Positions 16,543 to 24,621 of a stretch of DNA of 36,581 bases are shown here, in pieces. This DNA is from Candidatus Desantisiibacteriota bacterium (lineage in GTDB: Bacteria > UBA9089 > CG2-30-40-21): positions 1 to 36,581 of the forward strand of contig JACQYP010000133.1 of the NCBI GenBank assembly GCA_016208205.1, given 5' to 3'. A program made the translations under genes and the position numbers. The stretch's first letter is position 1. Each line of letters begins with the position of its first letter. The notes beneath the pieces are model-generated. The model saw nothing but the letters and a program-made list of their open reading frames with translations. It made no database searches and was not told the origin of the DNA.

Positions 16543-16600
16543 AGCACAGACATTCTTGTCTGTGTCTGTACTATTAGAATCACAGGCAGAAATGTCTGTG
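16543..16600. repeat. ACAGACATTCTTGTCTGTG palindrome pair
   Basis: GTAGCACAGACATTCTTGTCTG faces CACAGGCAGAAATGTCTGTG. The same family in reverse is at 19851-19880 (ACAGACAAGAATGTCTGTGC), and relatives are at 31257-31305. It lies between the lipoprotein gene and the helicase gene. Confidence 0.8.
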
Positions 16601-16630
16601 TTATATTAAAAAGTAATAAGGAGTTAGTAA

Positions 16631-18202
16631 ATGGATAAATTTGATGGCTTTGGTTTGAGTAAAGAAATGCTTCAGACAATTTCAAACATGGGGTTTGAGG
16701 AGCCTACACCTATTCAAGAAAAGGCTATCCCTGTTATTATGCAGGGGAAGGATATGATCGGACAGGCTCAGACAGGGACAGGCAAGACAGCAGCGTTTGG
16801 CATACCTGTTGTGGAAAAGATTGACCGGGGGATGTTTCCTGTTCAGGCAATTATCTTAACCCCTACCAGAGAACTTGCCATACAGGTTGCTGAGGAGATG
16901 AACAAGATTGGTAAGTTAAATAGAGTGACTGCATTTCCTGTATATGGCGGTTCATCAATAGAGAGACAGATACGAATGCTTCAACGAGGGGTACATATTA
17001 TAGTTGGAACACCCGGCAGGGTTATTGACCATATAGAAAGGGGTACCCTCAAGCTTAATGAGGTTAAGATAGTCATTCTGGATGAGGCAGATGAGATGCT
17101 TGATATGGGTTTTAAGGACGACATAACCACCATATTAAGCAACACCCCAAAACAGAGGCAGACACTTTTATTTTCAGCAACAATGCCTGAGCCGATACTC
17201 AGGATAACAAGGCAGTATATGATGTCTCCTGAGAAGATTACGATAACTACAAATGTACTTACAGCACCAAAGATAGACCAGATATTTTATGAGGTAGGTG
17301 AATCAGAAAAGGTGGATGCACTTACAAGGCTTATAGATGCAGAGGATTCCGACCTGTTCCTTGTGTTCTGTCATACCAAAAGAGAGGTAGACGATGTTGC
17401 TGCAAGCCTTAAAAACAGGGGATATGATGCAGAGACGATTCACGGCGACTTTAATCAGTCTCAGAGGGAAGCGGTTATGAAGAGGTTTAAGAGCAATATG
17501 ATAGATGTTCTTGTGGCAACAGATGTTGCTGCAAGGGGTCTGGATATAAGCAATATATCACATGTTGTTAATTACAGCATACCTCAAAATCCTGAGGCAT
17601 ATATCCATAGGATAGGCAGAACAGGAAGGGCAGGCAAGAGCGGTGTTGCCATAACATTTGTGACGCCCAGGGAAGACAGGCAGTTAAGGCTCATCCAATC
17701 TGTTGCAAAGACAAAGATACGGAGAGGTAAATTGCCCAGCCTTACTGATGTAATTAATGCCAGGATTGAAACATTAAAGGAAAAAATTCAAGAGTTTATT
17801 GATGATAAAAAGTTTGATACATATCTTGAAATGGCAGACAGGATTACTCAGGATATTACCCCTGCTGAGGCAGTAGCCGCCCTTTTAAAATTTCAGTTAG
17901 AGGGATTTACAAAAGAGGAAACGATTCAGGAGGATACAGGTGCCGCGACTGGTATGGTAAGGCTGTTTATGAATGTAGGCAGGCAGCAGAAAATGAATGC
18001 CGGTGATGTTGTCAGGGCAATCGCCGACAAGGCAGGCATAGCCGGTAAATCCATAGGGAATATAAGTATATTCGATGCATTTACATTTGTTGAGGTTCCA
18101 AGGGAAAATGCGGAAAAGGTGATAGAGGTCATGCACCAGAGCATGCTGTCAGGTAAAAAGGTTGCTGTGGCAAAGGCAAGACCGAGGGAGGATAACAGGT
18201 AA
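16631..18202 (+). CDS. DEAD-box RNA helicase (DeaD/CshA-like)
   Basis: An ATP-dependent RNA helicase with all DEAD-box motifs in order: Q-motif GFEEPTPIQ, AQTGTGKTAAF (I), PTRELAIQ (Ia), GTPGRVIDH (Ib), DEAD (II), SATMP (III), HGDFNQSQR (IV), ATDVAARGLDI (V) and HRIGRTGRAG (VI). The C-terminal ~75 residues (MVRLFMNVGRQQKMNAGDVV through FVEVPRENAEKVIEVM) form a DbpA-type RNA-binding domain as in DeaD/CsdA. This suggests a role in ribosome assembly or RNA turnover, probably at low temperature. AAGGAG upstream of ATG 16631 fixes the start. Length is 523 residues. Confidence 0.95.
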   Translation: MDKFDGFGLSKEMLQTISNMGFEEPTPIQEKAIPVIMQGKDMIGQAQTGTGKTAAFGIPVVEKIDRGMFPVQAIILTPTRELAIQVAEEMNKIGKLNRVTAFPVYGGSSIERQIRMLQRGVHIIVGTPGRVIDHIERGTLKLNEVKIVILDEADEMLDMGFKDDITTILSNTPKQRQTLLFSATMPEPILRITRQYMMSPEKITITTNVLTAPKIDQIFYEVGESEKVDALTRLIDAEDSDLFLVFCHTKREVDDVAASLKNRGYDAETIHGDFNQSQREAVMKRFKSNMIDVLVATDVAARGLDISNISHVVNYSIPQNPEAYIHRIGRTGRAGKSGVAITFVTPREDRQLRLIQSVAKTKIRRGKLPSLTDVINARIETLKEKIQEFIDDKKFDTYLEMADRITQDITPAEAVAALLKFQLEGFTKEETIQEDTGAATGMVRLFMNVGRQQKMNAGDVVRAIADKAGIAGKSIGNISIFDAFTFVEVPRENAEKVIEVMHQSMLSGKKVAVAKARPREDNR

Positions 18203-18315
18203 CAGGTAACAGGTGAGAAACAGGTAACCGTTTACGGTTGTCGGTTCACAGTTGCAAAGGGTGCTCCTCATTCGTGTGATTAGGATTGAACAAGACGATA
18301 TGGTTCAAAGGAGAT

Positions 18316-18604
18316 ATGGTGAAACTGAACTTTGAGTGGGACGAAGAAAAGGCTAAAACGAATCTCAAAAAACACAGAATCAGTTTTGAGGAAGCTACAA
18401 CGGTTTTCATCGATCCATTTTCAATGACAATACCTGACCCTGATCACTCAATAGATGAGCAACGGTATATTGATATTGGAACTTCCGGCAATGACCGTGT
18501 GCTGGCAGTGGGTTACACCGAACGGGGGTTCGAAGATACGCATTATCAATTGCCGTAAAGCAACCTCATCGGAGCGGAAACATTATGAAGAAGGTGGTGG
18601 CTGA
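18316..18604 (+). pseudogene. brnT: BrnT-like toxin with a frameshift in a G-run
   Basis: FEWDEEKAKTNLKKHRISFEEATTVF followed by PDPDHSIDEQRYIDIG is the BrnT toxin pattern (RelE-like RNase fold). The reading frame then diverges: the uninterrupted frame stops at 18558 after ERGFEDTHYQLP. Removing one G from the GGGGG run near 18522-18530 restores ERGSKIRIINCRKATSSERK and HYEEGGG to a stop at 18602-18604, the expected BrnT C-terminus with its catalytic-region IRII..R.AT..E. ATG 18316 or GTG 18319 follows AAAGGAG. The shift may be a sequencing error, a true inactivation or slippage. The restored end overlaps the next gene by about 20 bases, typical of toxin-antitoxin pairs. Confidence 0.85.
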
Positions 18605-18884
18605 TATGGTGCAAATGCAGGACAATGATATGCGTGCCGAATATGATTTTACAAGTGGAGTGCGTGGCAAGCATTACAGAGCCATGCAGGCTGGGCATAC
18701 GATTACTATCCATAAGGCGGATGGCACAACTGTTGTTAAAGACATGATGTTGAAAGAGGGTGCAGTTGTTATAGAGCCGGATATTCGATCATACTTCCCA
18801 GACTCGGAATCTGTGAATAGGGCTTTGCGTTGTTTAATTCCGTTGTTACCTAAAAAGTATAGAGTAAAGGTGAAAAAAGCCTAA
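18585..18884 (+). CDS. Probable antitoxin partner of the BrnT-like toxin
   Basis: A 99-residue protein (or 92 from ATG 18606) with DNDMRAEYDFTSGVRGKHYRA, then a beta-rich middle, and a C-terminal PDIRSYFPDSESVNRALRCL. The pattern EYDFS-GVRGKY...DV...FPDS-SVN-ALR is common in small bacterial proteins encoded next to BrnT- or RelE-like toxins. The C-terminal segment resembles a short ribbon-helix-helix-like DNA-binding tail. It is not a canonical BrnA. Overlap with the restored brnT frame supports a shared operon. The role as antitoxin is inferred from position. Confidence 0.65.
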   Translation: MKKVVADMVQMQDNDMRAEYDFTSGVRGKHYRAMQAGHTITIHKADGTTVVKDMMLKEGAVVIEPDIRSYFPDSESVNRALRCLIPLLPKKYRVKVKKA

Positions 18885-18925
18885 CATATTAAGAATTAGT
18901 AACTTTTTATAAGGAGATAATCATC

Positions 18926-19723
18926 ATGTTCAAATTAATAGCAAGTATGTTAATCTCTGCAACGATTATTGGTTGTGGTGCTAAGGGTAATATGAATACA
19001 GAGACTATAAATATTGCCGGTTCAACCGCGTTTCAACCCTTTGCAGAAAAATTGGCTGAAGGGTTTATGGCTAATAATCCTGGGGTACGAATCAATGTCC
19101 AAGGCGGCGGCTCAGCCGTAGGGATTCAATCTGTTCAGACCGGTGTGGTTCAGATTGGTATGGCGGATATGGTTACACTGCCAAAAGAGGCTGAAGGATT
19201 AAAAAGCATTGTAGCGGCTCGTGACGCTCTTGTTATTATCGTCCATCCTGATAATAAGATAGATAGCCTGTCATCTCAGCAAATTCAGGATATATTCAGT
19301 GGTAAATTGAATAATTGGAGTCAGATTGGTGGAGAGAAAAAATCTATTACCGTTGTTTCTCGTGAGGATGGTTCAGGAACCCGTGTGTCATTTAATGACC
19401 TGGTGCTAAAAGGTGTTTCGCTTGGTACTCATGCCATTATCCAGAATTCTACCGGAGCAGTAAGGCTTATGGTTCAAAACGATCCGTCTGCGATTGGCTA
19501 CATCACCCATGGTTCATTGTCACCTGAGGTAAAAACCATAACAATAGATGGAATAGCTCCTTCCCCTCAAAATATCCATGCTGGCAAGTATAGTATTGTC
19601 AGACCAATATTCTTGTTGACCAAAGGAGAGATGAAGGGGAAGACAAGTGAGTTTATAGATTTCATCCTTTCTTCACAAGGGCAGAAGATGTTGACAGATG
19701 ATGGATTGCTGGCAGTGAAGTAG
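18926..19723 (+). CDS. pstS: Phosphate-binding lipoprotein PstS
   Basis: The periplasmic or membrane-tethered receptor of the high-affinity phosphate ABC importer. The signal peptide ends in a lipobox-like IIGC. The phosphate-binding loops are INIAGSTAFQPFAEKL, VQGGGSAVGIQSVQTG (with GMAD), and SREDGSGTRVSFND. The ending FIDFILSSQGQKMLTDDG is typical of the short, about 265-residue PstS type. AAGGAG at 18911-18916 precedes ATG 18926. It begins the pst operon. No Pho box is obvious upstream. Confidence 0.95.
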   Translation: MFKLIASMLISATIIGCGAKGNMNTETINIAGSTAFQPFAEKLAEGFMANNPGVRINVQGGGSAVGIQSVQTGVVQIGMADMVTLPKEAEGLKSIVAARDALVIIVHPDNKIDSLSSQQIQDIFSGKLNNWSQIGGEKKSITVVSREDGSGTRVSFNDLVLKGVSLGTHAIIQNSTGAVRLMVQNDPSAIGYITHGSLSPEVKTITIDGIAPSPQNIHAGKYSIVRPIFLLTKGEMKGKTSEFIDFILSSQGQKMLTDDGLLAVK

Positions 19724-19742
19724 GGTAATGCGGCAAGACAGA

Positions 19743-19880
19743 ATAGTAGGGGCATCCCTTGCGGATGCCCTGTGCAGATGCCCTGAATATTGCGGATGTC
19801 CAAAAACAGGAAAAAGGGCAGGGGCAAGCCCTGCCCCTACATTTAGTACAGATACAGACAAGAATGTCTGTGCTACATTA
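19743..19880. repeat. Three repeat units between pstS and pstC
   Basis: Between the pstS stop and ATG 19899 lie GTAGGGGCATCCCTTGCGGATGCCC (19748 on), GGGCAGGGGCAAGCCCTGCC (19816-19835, same family as the mqnA insertion) and ACAGACAAGAATGTCTGTGC (same family as 16543-16600). They stay in frame with pstC back to ATG 19728. Translation of this part gives low-complexity, repeat-type sequence such as AGASPAPT. Confidence 0.85.
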
Positions 19881-19898
19881 ACAGGAGTTGTGTTACGG

Positions 19899-20750
19899 AT
19901 GAAATATAGAGAAAATCTGATCCAGTTTGGATTATTAATTACTGCTCTTTCAACCATTGCCATTCTTTTACTTATCTCCTTGTTTATTCTGCACGAAGGG
20001 CTGCCTATTATCTTAAAGGTAGGGATAAAGGAGTTTATCTGTGGTACTCATTGGGCACCACAACAGGGGCAATTTGGAATATTTCCCATGATTGTTGGAA
20101 CAGCATGGATAACGGTTGGTGCCATTCTGGTCAGTCTTCCCTTAAGCCTTTCCTGTGCCATCTATCTTAGTGAATTTTCAACCCCTAATGTTAGAGGCAT
20201 TCTTAAGCCAATAATTGAATTATTAGCTGGTATACCGTCTGTGGTCTATGGGTTCATGGGTATGGTTATCTTATTCCCCATGATTCGAAATTATCTTGGT
20301 GGTGCAGGACCTTCTATTCTGTCAGCATCCATTATCTTAGGAATAATGATTCTGCCAACGATTACCAGCATTGCCCTTGATTCCCTTCAATCTGTACCAT
20401 ATTCTTTTCGGGAAGGCTCATTGTCTCTTGGTGCAACCCGTTGGCAAACAATAAGGATGGTTGTCCTTCCTGCTGCTAAATCCGGCATCTTATCAGGGAT
20501 TATACTGGGCATTGGCAGGGCTATAGGGGAAACAATGGCTGTTATCATGATTGCCGGCAATTCTGTGATAATACCGAGATCATTCCTTGACCCTGTCCGG
20601 ACACTTACATCAAATATTGCCATGGAGATGAATTATGCTACAGGCGATCATCGGCAGGCATTATTTGCCACCGGTATTGTTTTATTTATTACCATCATGA
20701 TCTTAAATATTATTGCTCACACGATTGCCAGAGGTGGGGTAGAAAAATAG
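19899..20750 (+). CDS. pstC: Phosphate ABC transporter permease PstC
   Basis: An inner-membrane permease subunit with six hydrophobic segments. The EAA-type coupling loop is seen in SLSLGATRWQTIRMVVLPAA, followed by SGIILGIGRAIGETMAV, both diagnostic of PstC/PstA. PstC-specific features include GTAWITVGAILVSLPLSLSC and LAGIPSVVYGF. The frame is open from 19728, but residues before ATG 19899 derive from three repeats, so ATG 19899 (or GTG 19890, closer to AGGAG) is preferred. pstA begins ten bases downstream. Confidence 0.95.
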   Translation: MKYRENLIQFGLLITALSTIAILLLISLFILHEGLPIILKVGIKEFICGTHWAPQQGQFGIFPMIVGTAWITVGAILVSLPLSLSCAIYLSEFSTPNVRGILKPIIELLAGIPSVVYGFMGMVILFPMIRNYLGGAGPSILSASIILGIMILPTITSIALDSLQSVPYSFREGSLSLGATRWQTIRMVVLPAAKSGILSGIILGIGRAIGETMAVIMIAGNSVIIPRSFLDPVRTLTSNIAMEMNYATGDHRQALFATGIVLFITIMILNIIAHTIARGGVEK

Positions 20751-20759
20751 GAGAAATAA

Positions 20760-21593
20760 ATGCTTAAACCAATCTTCTGGGAACAAGTAATGAAAAAAAT
20801 ATTATTTGTCGGCACAGCCATTACGGTTTTCATCCTTTTTTTCATTGTCTTCTATATTCTCAAAAATGGACTATCTGTTATTGATATGGAATTTCTTCTC
20901 AGCTCACCCAGAGATTTTGGCCGGGCAGGAGGGATATTCCCATGCATTGTGGGGACTATTGTTCTGCCATTAGTAGCTATCATTATCGCTACCCCTCTTG
21001 GGGTAGGGACAGCTATCTATCTCAGGGAGTATACAAGGGAAGGCAGATTAACATCGATAATTAGATTCGGCACAGAGTGTTTGGCTGGAATACCCTCCAT
21101 TATCTTTGGCTTGTTTGGTTTTGTGCTTTTTGTTGTTTATCTTGGCTTTGGCTGGTCAATCCTTTCCGGTGGGCTGACCATGGCATTCATGATCTTACCG
21201 ACAATCATCCGGACATCTGAGGAGGCAATTAAGGCAGTGCCTGATTACTATCGTGAGGTAAGTCTATCCCTTGGTGGAACAAAATGGCAAACCATTGTCA
21301 AGGTTGTACTTCCAAGTGCCTTACCGGGTATTGTCACCGGAATAATCCTGGGTATAGCCAGAAGTATTGGAGAAACAGCCGTAGTTATTTTTACCGTTGG
21401 TTCGGTATTGCGGCTTCCAACATCCTTGTTTGATTCCTGTAGAACTATGGCTGTCCATTTTTACATTTTAGCGTGTGAGGGTATTTCTATGGAAAATGCC
21501 TATGGCACGGCAACTATTCTCATTATTACTATTCTTTTGATTAATATGTTTGCCTATTGGCTGATGCATCGGCTGATGGCTAAGTATTCGTGA
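20760..21593 (+). CDS. pstA: Phosphate ABC transporter permease PstA
   Basis: The second membrane subunit of the phosphate importer, paired with PstC. It has six hydrophobic segments, the ATPLGVGTAIYLREY helix, LAGIPSIIFGLFGF, the coupling loop REVSLSLGGTKWQTIVKVVLPSALPG and ARSIGETAVVIFTVG. Length (277 residues) is normal. GGAGAAATAA overlaps the pstC stop and precedes ATG 20760; MKKILF at 20790 is an alternative start. Downstream, the usual direct pstA-pstB contact is broken by a 220-base repeat element and two very small genes. Confidence 0.95.
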   Translation: MLKPIFWEQVMKKILFVGTAITVFILFFIVFYILKNGLSVIDMEFLLSSPRDFGRAGGIFPCIVGTIVLPLVAIIIATPLGVGTAIYLREYTREGRLTSIIRFGTECLAGIPSIIFGLFGFVLFVVYLGFGWSILSGGLTMAFMILPTIIRTSEEAIKAVPDYYREVSLSLGGTKWQTIVKVVLPSALPGIVTGIILGIARSIGETAVVIFTVGSVLRLPTSLFDSCRTMAVHFYILACEGISMENAYGTATILIITILLINMFAYWLMHRLMAKYS

Positions 21594-21609
21594 GCTGAAA
21601 AAAGTATCT

Positions 21610-21781
21610 GTTCACCGCAGAGACGCAAAGGACGCAGAGAAAACGCAGAGTATGCTGCAGGATTCTTCATGGACCAGGAACTTGGCGGCAGATCATTTAT
21701 TTTGTCCTTTAACATATTCATCATTAGTCTCTCTTTTGTTCTCTTGCGATTCTCGGCGAACTCTGTGTCTCTGCGGTGAAC
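21610..21781. repeat. 172-bp MITE-like element with GTTCACCGCAGAGAC termini
   Basis: Perfect 15-nt terminal inverted repeats lie at 21610-21624 and 21767-21781. The left end continues GCAAAGGACGCAGAG, the CCGCAGAGACGC family. The 130-base interior is otherwise unique in the window. It lies inside the pst operon between pstA and the first small membrane gene. Confidence 0.85.
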
Positions 21782-21813
21782 GGTTACCTGAAAAAAAGAA
21801 TGCAGGGGAATAT

Positions 21814-22026
21814 ATGTCAAAATTGGATGAGCTTAAAGAAATAAGGCGGGGTATTGGAATAATCTTTATAGGTGTAGGAGCATACTATGGTGACTTGCTC
21901 AAAAAATATCCGGAATTTGCATCCAAAGGAGAAGTTATTGCTTTTTTGAGCAGTGGAATTATAATGGCAGGCATACTCCTGGTCATTATAGGTCTTTCGT
22001 TTTATATATGGAGGGTACAGAAATGA
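21814..22026 (+). CDS. Small membrane protein in the pst operon (70 aa)
   Basis: The 70-residue product starts MSKLDELKEIRRGIGIIFIG and has two hydrophobic segments (about 14-27 and 46-66), joined by a charged loop with KKYPEFASKGE. ATG 21814 follows AGGGGA at a good distance. The frame extends further upstream, but that part is the repeat element. It lies between pstA and pstB1, overlaps the next gene by four bases (ATGA), and is expressed in the same direction. I do not recognise a family. An accessory role for the phosphate transporter is a guess from position. Confidence 0.65.
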   Translation: MSKLDELKEIRRGIGIIFIGVGAYYGDLLKKYPEFASKGEVIAFLSSGIIMAGILLVIIGLSFYIWRVQK

Positions 22027-22142
22027 CGGTAGCTGATTTATTAGTTATAGTATTAGTTAGTCTGATTGGTTTGGGTATATTAGGAATTGGTGTTATTGGT
22101 ATCTTAGAAGGAAGAGAATTGTTAAAACAAAAAAATGGCTAA
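22023..22142 (+). CDS. Tiny single-pass membrane protein (39 aa)
   Basis: ATG 22023 overlaps the stop of the previous gene (ATGA) and the frame closes at TAA 22140-22142. The 39-residue product is almost all one hydrophobic helix (DLLVIVLVSLIGLGILGIGV) with a charged end, EGRELLKQKNG. The overlap implies coupled translation, which makes it more credible than a chance frame. Small one-helix proteins often act as transporter modulators, but nothing in the sequence names a function. Confidence 0.55.
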   Translation: MTVADLLVIVLVSLIGLGILGIGVIGILEGRELLKQKNG

Positions 22143-22206
22143 TCTTTAAGTAGATAGGACTTTTACCTGTTTTGACCTGAAAAATTTACTATCATGAGGT
22201 TAACCT

Positions 22207-22962
22207 GTGGAAGATAAAATTGTTGTTAAAAACCTTAATCTTTATTTTGATACACATCATGTCTTGAAATCTATTGATCTCAATATCAAGGCAAATGAGA
22301 TACTATCGATTATTGGACCGGCAAATTCAGGAAAGACATCATTTTTGCGTACATTAAACAGACTGAATGATATTATTCCCACAGTCAGGATAACCGGTGA
22401 TGTATTATTAGATGGAATGGATATTTATAAAAAAGGTACTTCCCTTCCCTGTCTCAGACGAAAGGTAGGTATGGTTTTTGCTTTGCCTGTGCCCCTGCCG
22501 AGGAGTATCTTTGAAAATATAGTTTATGGACTCAGACTAAATGGTGTTAAATCCAGGGTAAGGCTTGAGGAATTGACGGAAAAAACCTTAAAGGCTGCCT
22601 TTTTATGGGACGAGGTCAAGGATAGGCTTCATACCTCTGGTATGAATCTTTCCGGTGGACAGCAGCAAAGGCTTTGTATTGCTAGAACATTAGCCTTAGA
22701 GCCGGAGGTTATCCTGCTTGATGAACCGTGCTCCGGGCTTGACCCATTATCCACCTCAAAGATAGAAGAGGCATTGTATGAGTTGAAAAAACAATATACC
22801 ATTGTTCTGGTAACAAATAATACCAAGCAAGCAGCAAGGGTAGGGGATAATATTGCCTTTTTCTTGATGGGTGATATGATAGAATATGGCTCAACCGAGC
22901 AGATATTTACTGTGCCCAATGATAAAAGGACTGAGGATTATATTACGGGAAGGTTTGGATGA
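22207..22962 (+). CDS. pstB1: PstB-like ATPase 1 with degenerate Q-loop and H-switch
   Basis: An ABC ATPase of the PstB family, 251 residues, with GTG start 22207 after GAGGT. Walker A is GPANSGKTS (37-45), the signature LSGGQQQR (148-155) is intact, and Walker B is VILLDEP with the catalytic Glu173. Two otherwise invariant residues are changed: the Q-loop reads GMVFALPVPLP (Ala92 for Gln) and the H-switch reads VTNN (Asn204 for His). The PstB-like flanks (YGLRLNG, TEDYITGRFG at the C-terminus) leave no doubt about family. Paired with PstB2, it would contribute the working signature motif to the consensus ATP site. Both proteins end in the same EDYITGRFG. Confidence 0.93.
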   Translation: MEDKIVVKNLNLYFDTHHVLKSIDLNIKANEILSIIGPANSGKTSFLRTLNRLNDIIPTVRITGDVLLDGMDIYKKGTSLPCLRRKVGMVFALPVPLPRSIFENIVYGLRLNGVKSRVRLEELTEKTLKAAFLWDEVKDRLHTSGMNLSGGQQQRLCIARTLALEPEVILLDEPCSGLDPLSTSKIEEALYELKKQYTIVLVTNNTKQAARVGDNIAFFLMGDMIEYGSTEQIFTVPNDKRTEDYITGRFG

Positions 22963-23029
22963 GTTGGGTTCAAGGTTCTCTAACCCTGAACCTTGAACTC
23001 TGACAACCTGTTCCAAAGGTTTGGATGAT

Positions 23030-23785
23030 ATGCAATATAAAGTAGAATTGGTTAATCTTTCATTTTATTATGGTAATTTCCATGCATTAAGAAATATAAA
23101 CATGCGTATTGAAGACAGAACCATTACTGCCTTGATAGGCCCGTCCGGGTGTGGCAAATCAACCATGCTGCGAACCATTAATCGGATAAATGAGCTGATT
23201 GACGGTACCAGGGTAGAGGGAAAGATATTGATTGATCAAGAGGATATCTACCATCCAAAAACCGATATCCTTACATTGCGAAAAAAGGCGGGTATGGTTT
23301 TTCAACGTCCAAATTGTTTCCCTTTATCGGTTTATGATAACATTGCCTATGGCCCAAGGGTGCATGGTACCAAGAAAAAAGCAGAATTAGACGAAATGGT
23401 TGAAAAAAGCCTGAGAGCAACATGGCTCTGGGATGAATTAAAGGAAAAATTAAAAAAATCTGCCTTAAGCCTTTCCTTAGAGTATCAGCAACGGCTTTGC
23501 ATTGCCCGGGTATTGGCTCTGGGCTCAGAGATTATCCTGTTGGATGAGCCATGTTCTGCCCTTGACCCCATCACTACCATGCGTGTTGAGGAATTATTGA
23601 TTGAGCTGAAAAAAGACTACACTATTATCATTGTAACCCATAATATGCAGCAGGCAGCCAGGGTTTCAGACTATTCAGGATATATGTTATTGGGTGAGCT
23701 TGTTGAGGTTAACGAAACATCTAAGGTATTTACCAACCCGCATGATAAGAGGACAGAGGATTATATTACAGGGAGATTTGGATGA
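23030..23785 (+). CDS. pstB2: PstB-like ATPase 2 with degenerate signature motif
   Basis: The second PstB, also 251 residues and alignable to PstB1 without gaps. Walker A (GPSGCGKST), Q-loop Gln92 (MVFQRPNCFP), Walker B with Glu173, and His204 (VTHNMQQAARVSD) are intact. The signature motif is broken: residues 148-152 read LSLEY where LSGGQ is expected (DNA 23471-23485), followed by the usual QQRLCIAR. ATG 23030 is preferred over TTG 23021, which is too close to AAAGG. A repeat (TTCAAGGTTC..GAACCTTGAA) lies between the two genes. Acting alone as a homodimer it would lack a normal signature, so partnership with PstB1 is likely. Confidence 0.94.
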   Translation: MQYKVELVNLSFYYGNFHALRNINMRIEDRTITALIGPSGCGKSTMLRTINRINELIDGTRVEGKILIDQEDIYHPKTDILTLRKKAGMVFQRPNCFPLSVYDNIAYGPRVHGTKKKAELDEMVEKSLRATWLWDELKEKLKKSALSLSLEYQQRLCIARVLALGSEIILLDEPCSALDPITTMRVEELLIELKKDYTIIIVTHNMQQAARVSDYSGYMLLGELVEVNETSKVFTNPHDKRTEDYITGRFG

Positions 23786-23787
23786 AA

Positions 23788-23843
23788 ATAAAATTATCAA
23801 TTATTAATTAGTAATTATCAATGATTGTTAATTGATAATTATT
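23788..23843. repeat. AATTATCAATTATTAATT repeat between pstB2 and phoU
   Basis: AAATTATCAATTATTAATTA on the left faces TTAATTGATAATTATTAA on the right. Similar units precede trpD (8597-8636) and hprK (28104-28128). It is AT-only and palindromic. Confidence 0.65.
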
Positions 23844-23861
23844 AACCGAGGAGGATAAAAA

Positions 23862-24524
23862 ATGGAACGGGTATTTGATATTGAGCTAAAGGAGTTAAAA
23901 GACAAATTGGTTCACATGAGCAGGGTAGCAGAGAAGATGATAGAAATTAGCCTTTGTGGATTAGTTGAGAGGAATAAGGAATTAGCAGGGCAGGTCTTTG
24001 AGTACGAACAAGAGGTAAACAGGATGCATATTGAGGTAGACGAATTATGCATAAGACTGCTTGCCCTACGACAGCCAATAGCTGCTGACTTGAGGTTTAT
24101 TACAGCAGCAATGAAGATAAATAGTGAATTGGAACGAATTGGGGACCAATCTGTTAATATTTCACAAAATACAGCCATATACCTTGAGCATCCCCCATTA
24201 AAACCGCTTATAGATATTCCCCGCATGGCTGAAATAACAAAAAAAATGGTTATTGATAGTATTACCTCATTTGTTAATGAGGATGTAGAATTAGCCCGTT
24301 CAGTACTTAAAAGGGATGATGAGGTAGATAACCTGAAAGATCAGATTTTCCGGGAGCTATTGACCTATATGCTGTCTGATCCAACAAATATTCATCGGGC
24401 ATTATGCCTTATTCTTATTGATCGAAACATTGAACGTATTGCCGATCATGCTACAAATATCTGTGAGGATGTTGTCTTTATGACATTAGGGAAGGATATC
24501 AGACATCATATGATGGAAAAATAA
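23862..24524 (+). CDS. phoU: Phosphate transport regulator PhoU
   Basis: PhoU restrains the Pst transporter and links it to PhoR-type sensing where present. The 220-residue helical protein has the two repeated three-helix bundles with metal-binding motifs ERIGDQSVNI and ERIADHATNICEDVVF (E-x3-D and D-x3-N type). Length is normal. AGGAGG before ATG 23862 is a strong ribosome site. No PhoR or PhoB gene is visible in this window. It closes the pst operon. Confidence 0.95.
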   Translation: MERVFDIELKELKDKLVHMSRVAEKMIEISLCGLVERNKELAGQVFEYEQEVNRMHIEVDELCIRLLALRQPIAADLRFITAAMKINSELERIGDQSVNISQNTAIYLEHPPLKPLIDIPRMAEITKKMVIDSITSFVNEDVELARSVLKRDDEVDNLKDQIFRELLTYMLSDPTNIHRALCLILIDRNIERIADHATNICEDVVFMTLGKDIRHHMMEK

Positions 24525-24530
24525 TGAAAT

Positions 24531-24618
24531 GGGTTGTAGGTTGTAAGTTGTAGGTTTAGGATGTTGTAGGTTGTAAGGGACACCTACAACCTACAACTTA
24601 TAACCTACAACCTACAAT
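24531..24618. repeat. GTTGTAGGTTGTAAG palindrome between phoU and sqr
   Basis: GGGTTGTAGGTTGTAAGTTG units face CACCTACAACCTACAACTTA and a further CCTACAACCTACAAT. It is the same family as 9300-9412. It lies between the convergent ends of phoU and sqr, where it could form a bidirectional hairpin. Confidence 0.8.
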
Positions 24619-24621
24619 ATG

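Noticed and set aside
19728..19898. 57-residue N-terminal extension of PstC
   Set aside because: The sequence is three dispersed repeats read in frame; PstC normally begins near KYRENLIQFG.
21652..21813. 54-residue N-terminal extension of the small membrane protein
   Set aside because: It runs through the MITE-like element at 21610-21781; ATG 21814 has its own AGGGGA site.
24531..24618. GTTGTAGG units as a CRISPR array
   Set aside because: Units are short, in both orientations, irregularly spaced and without unique spacers; no cas gene is nearby.
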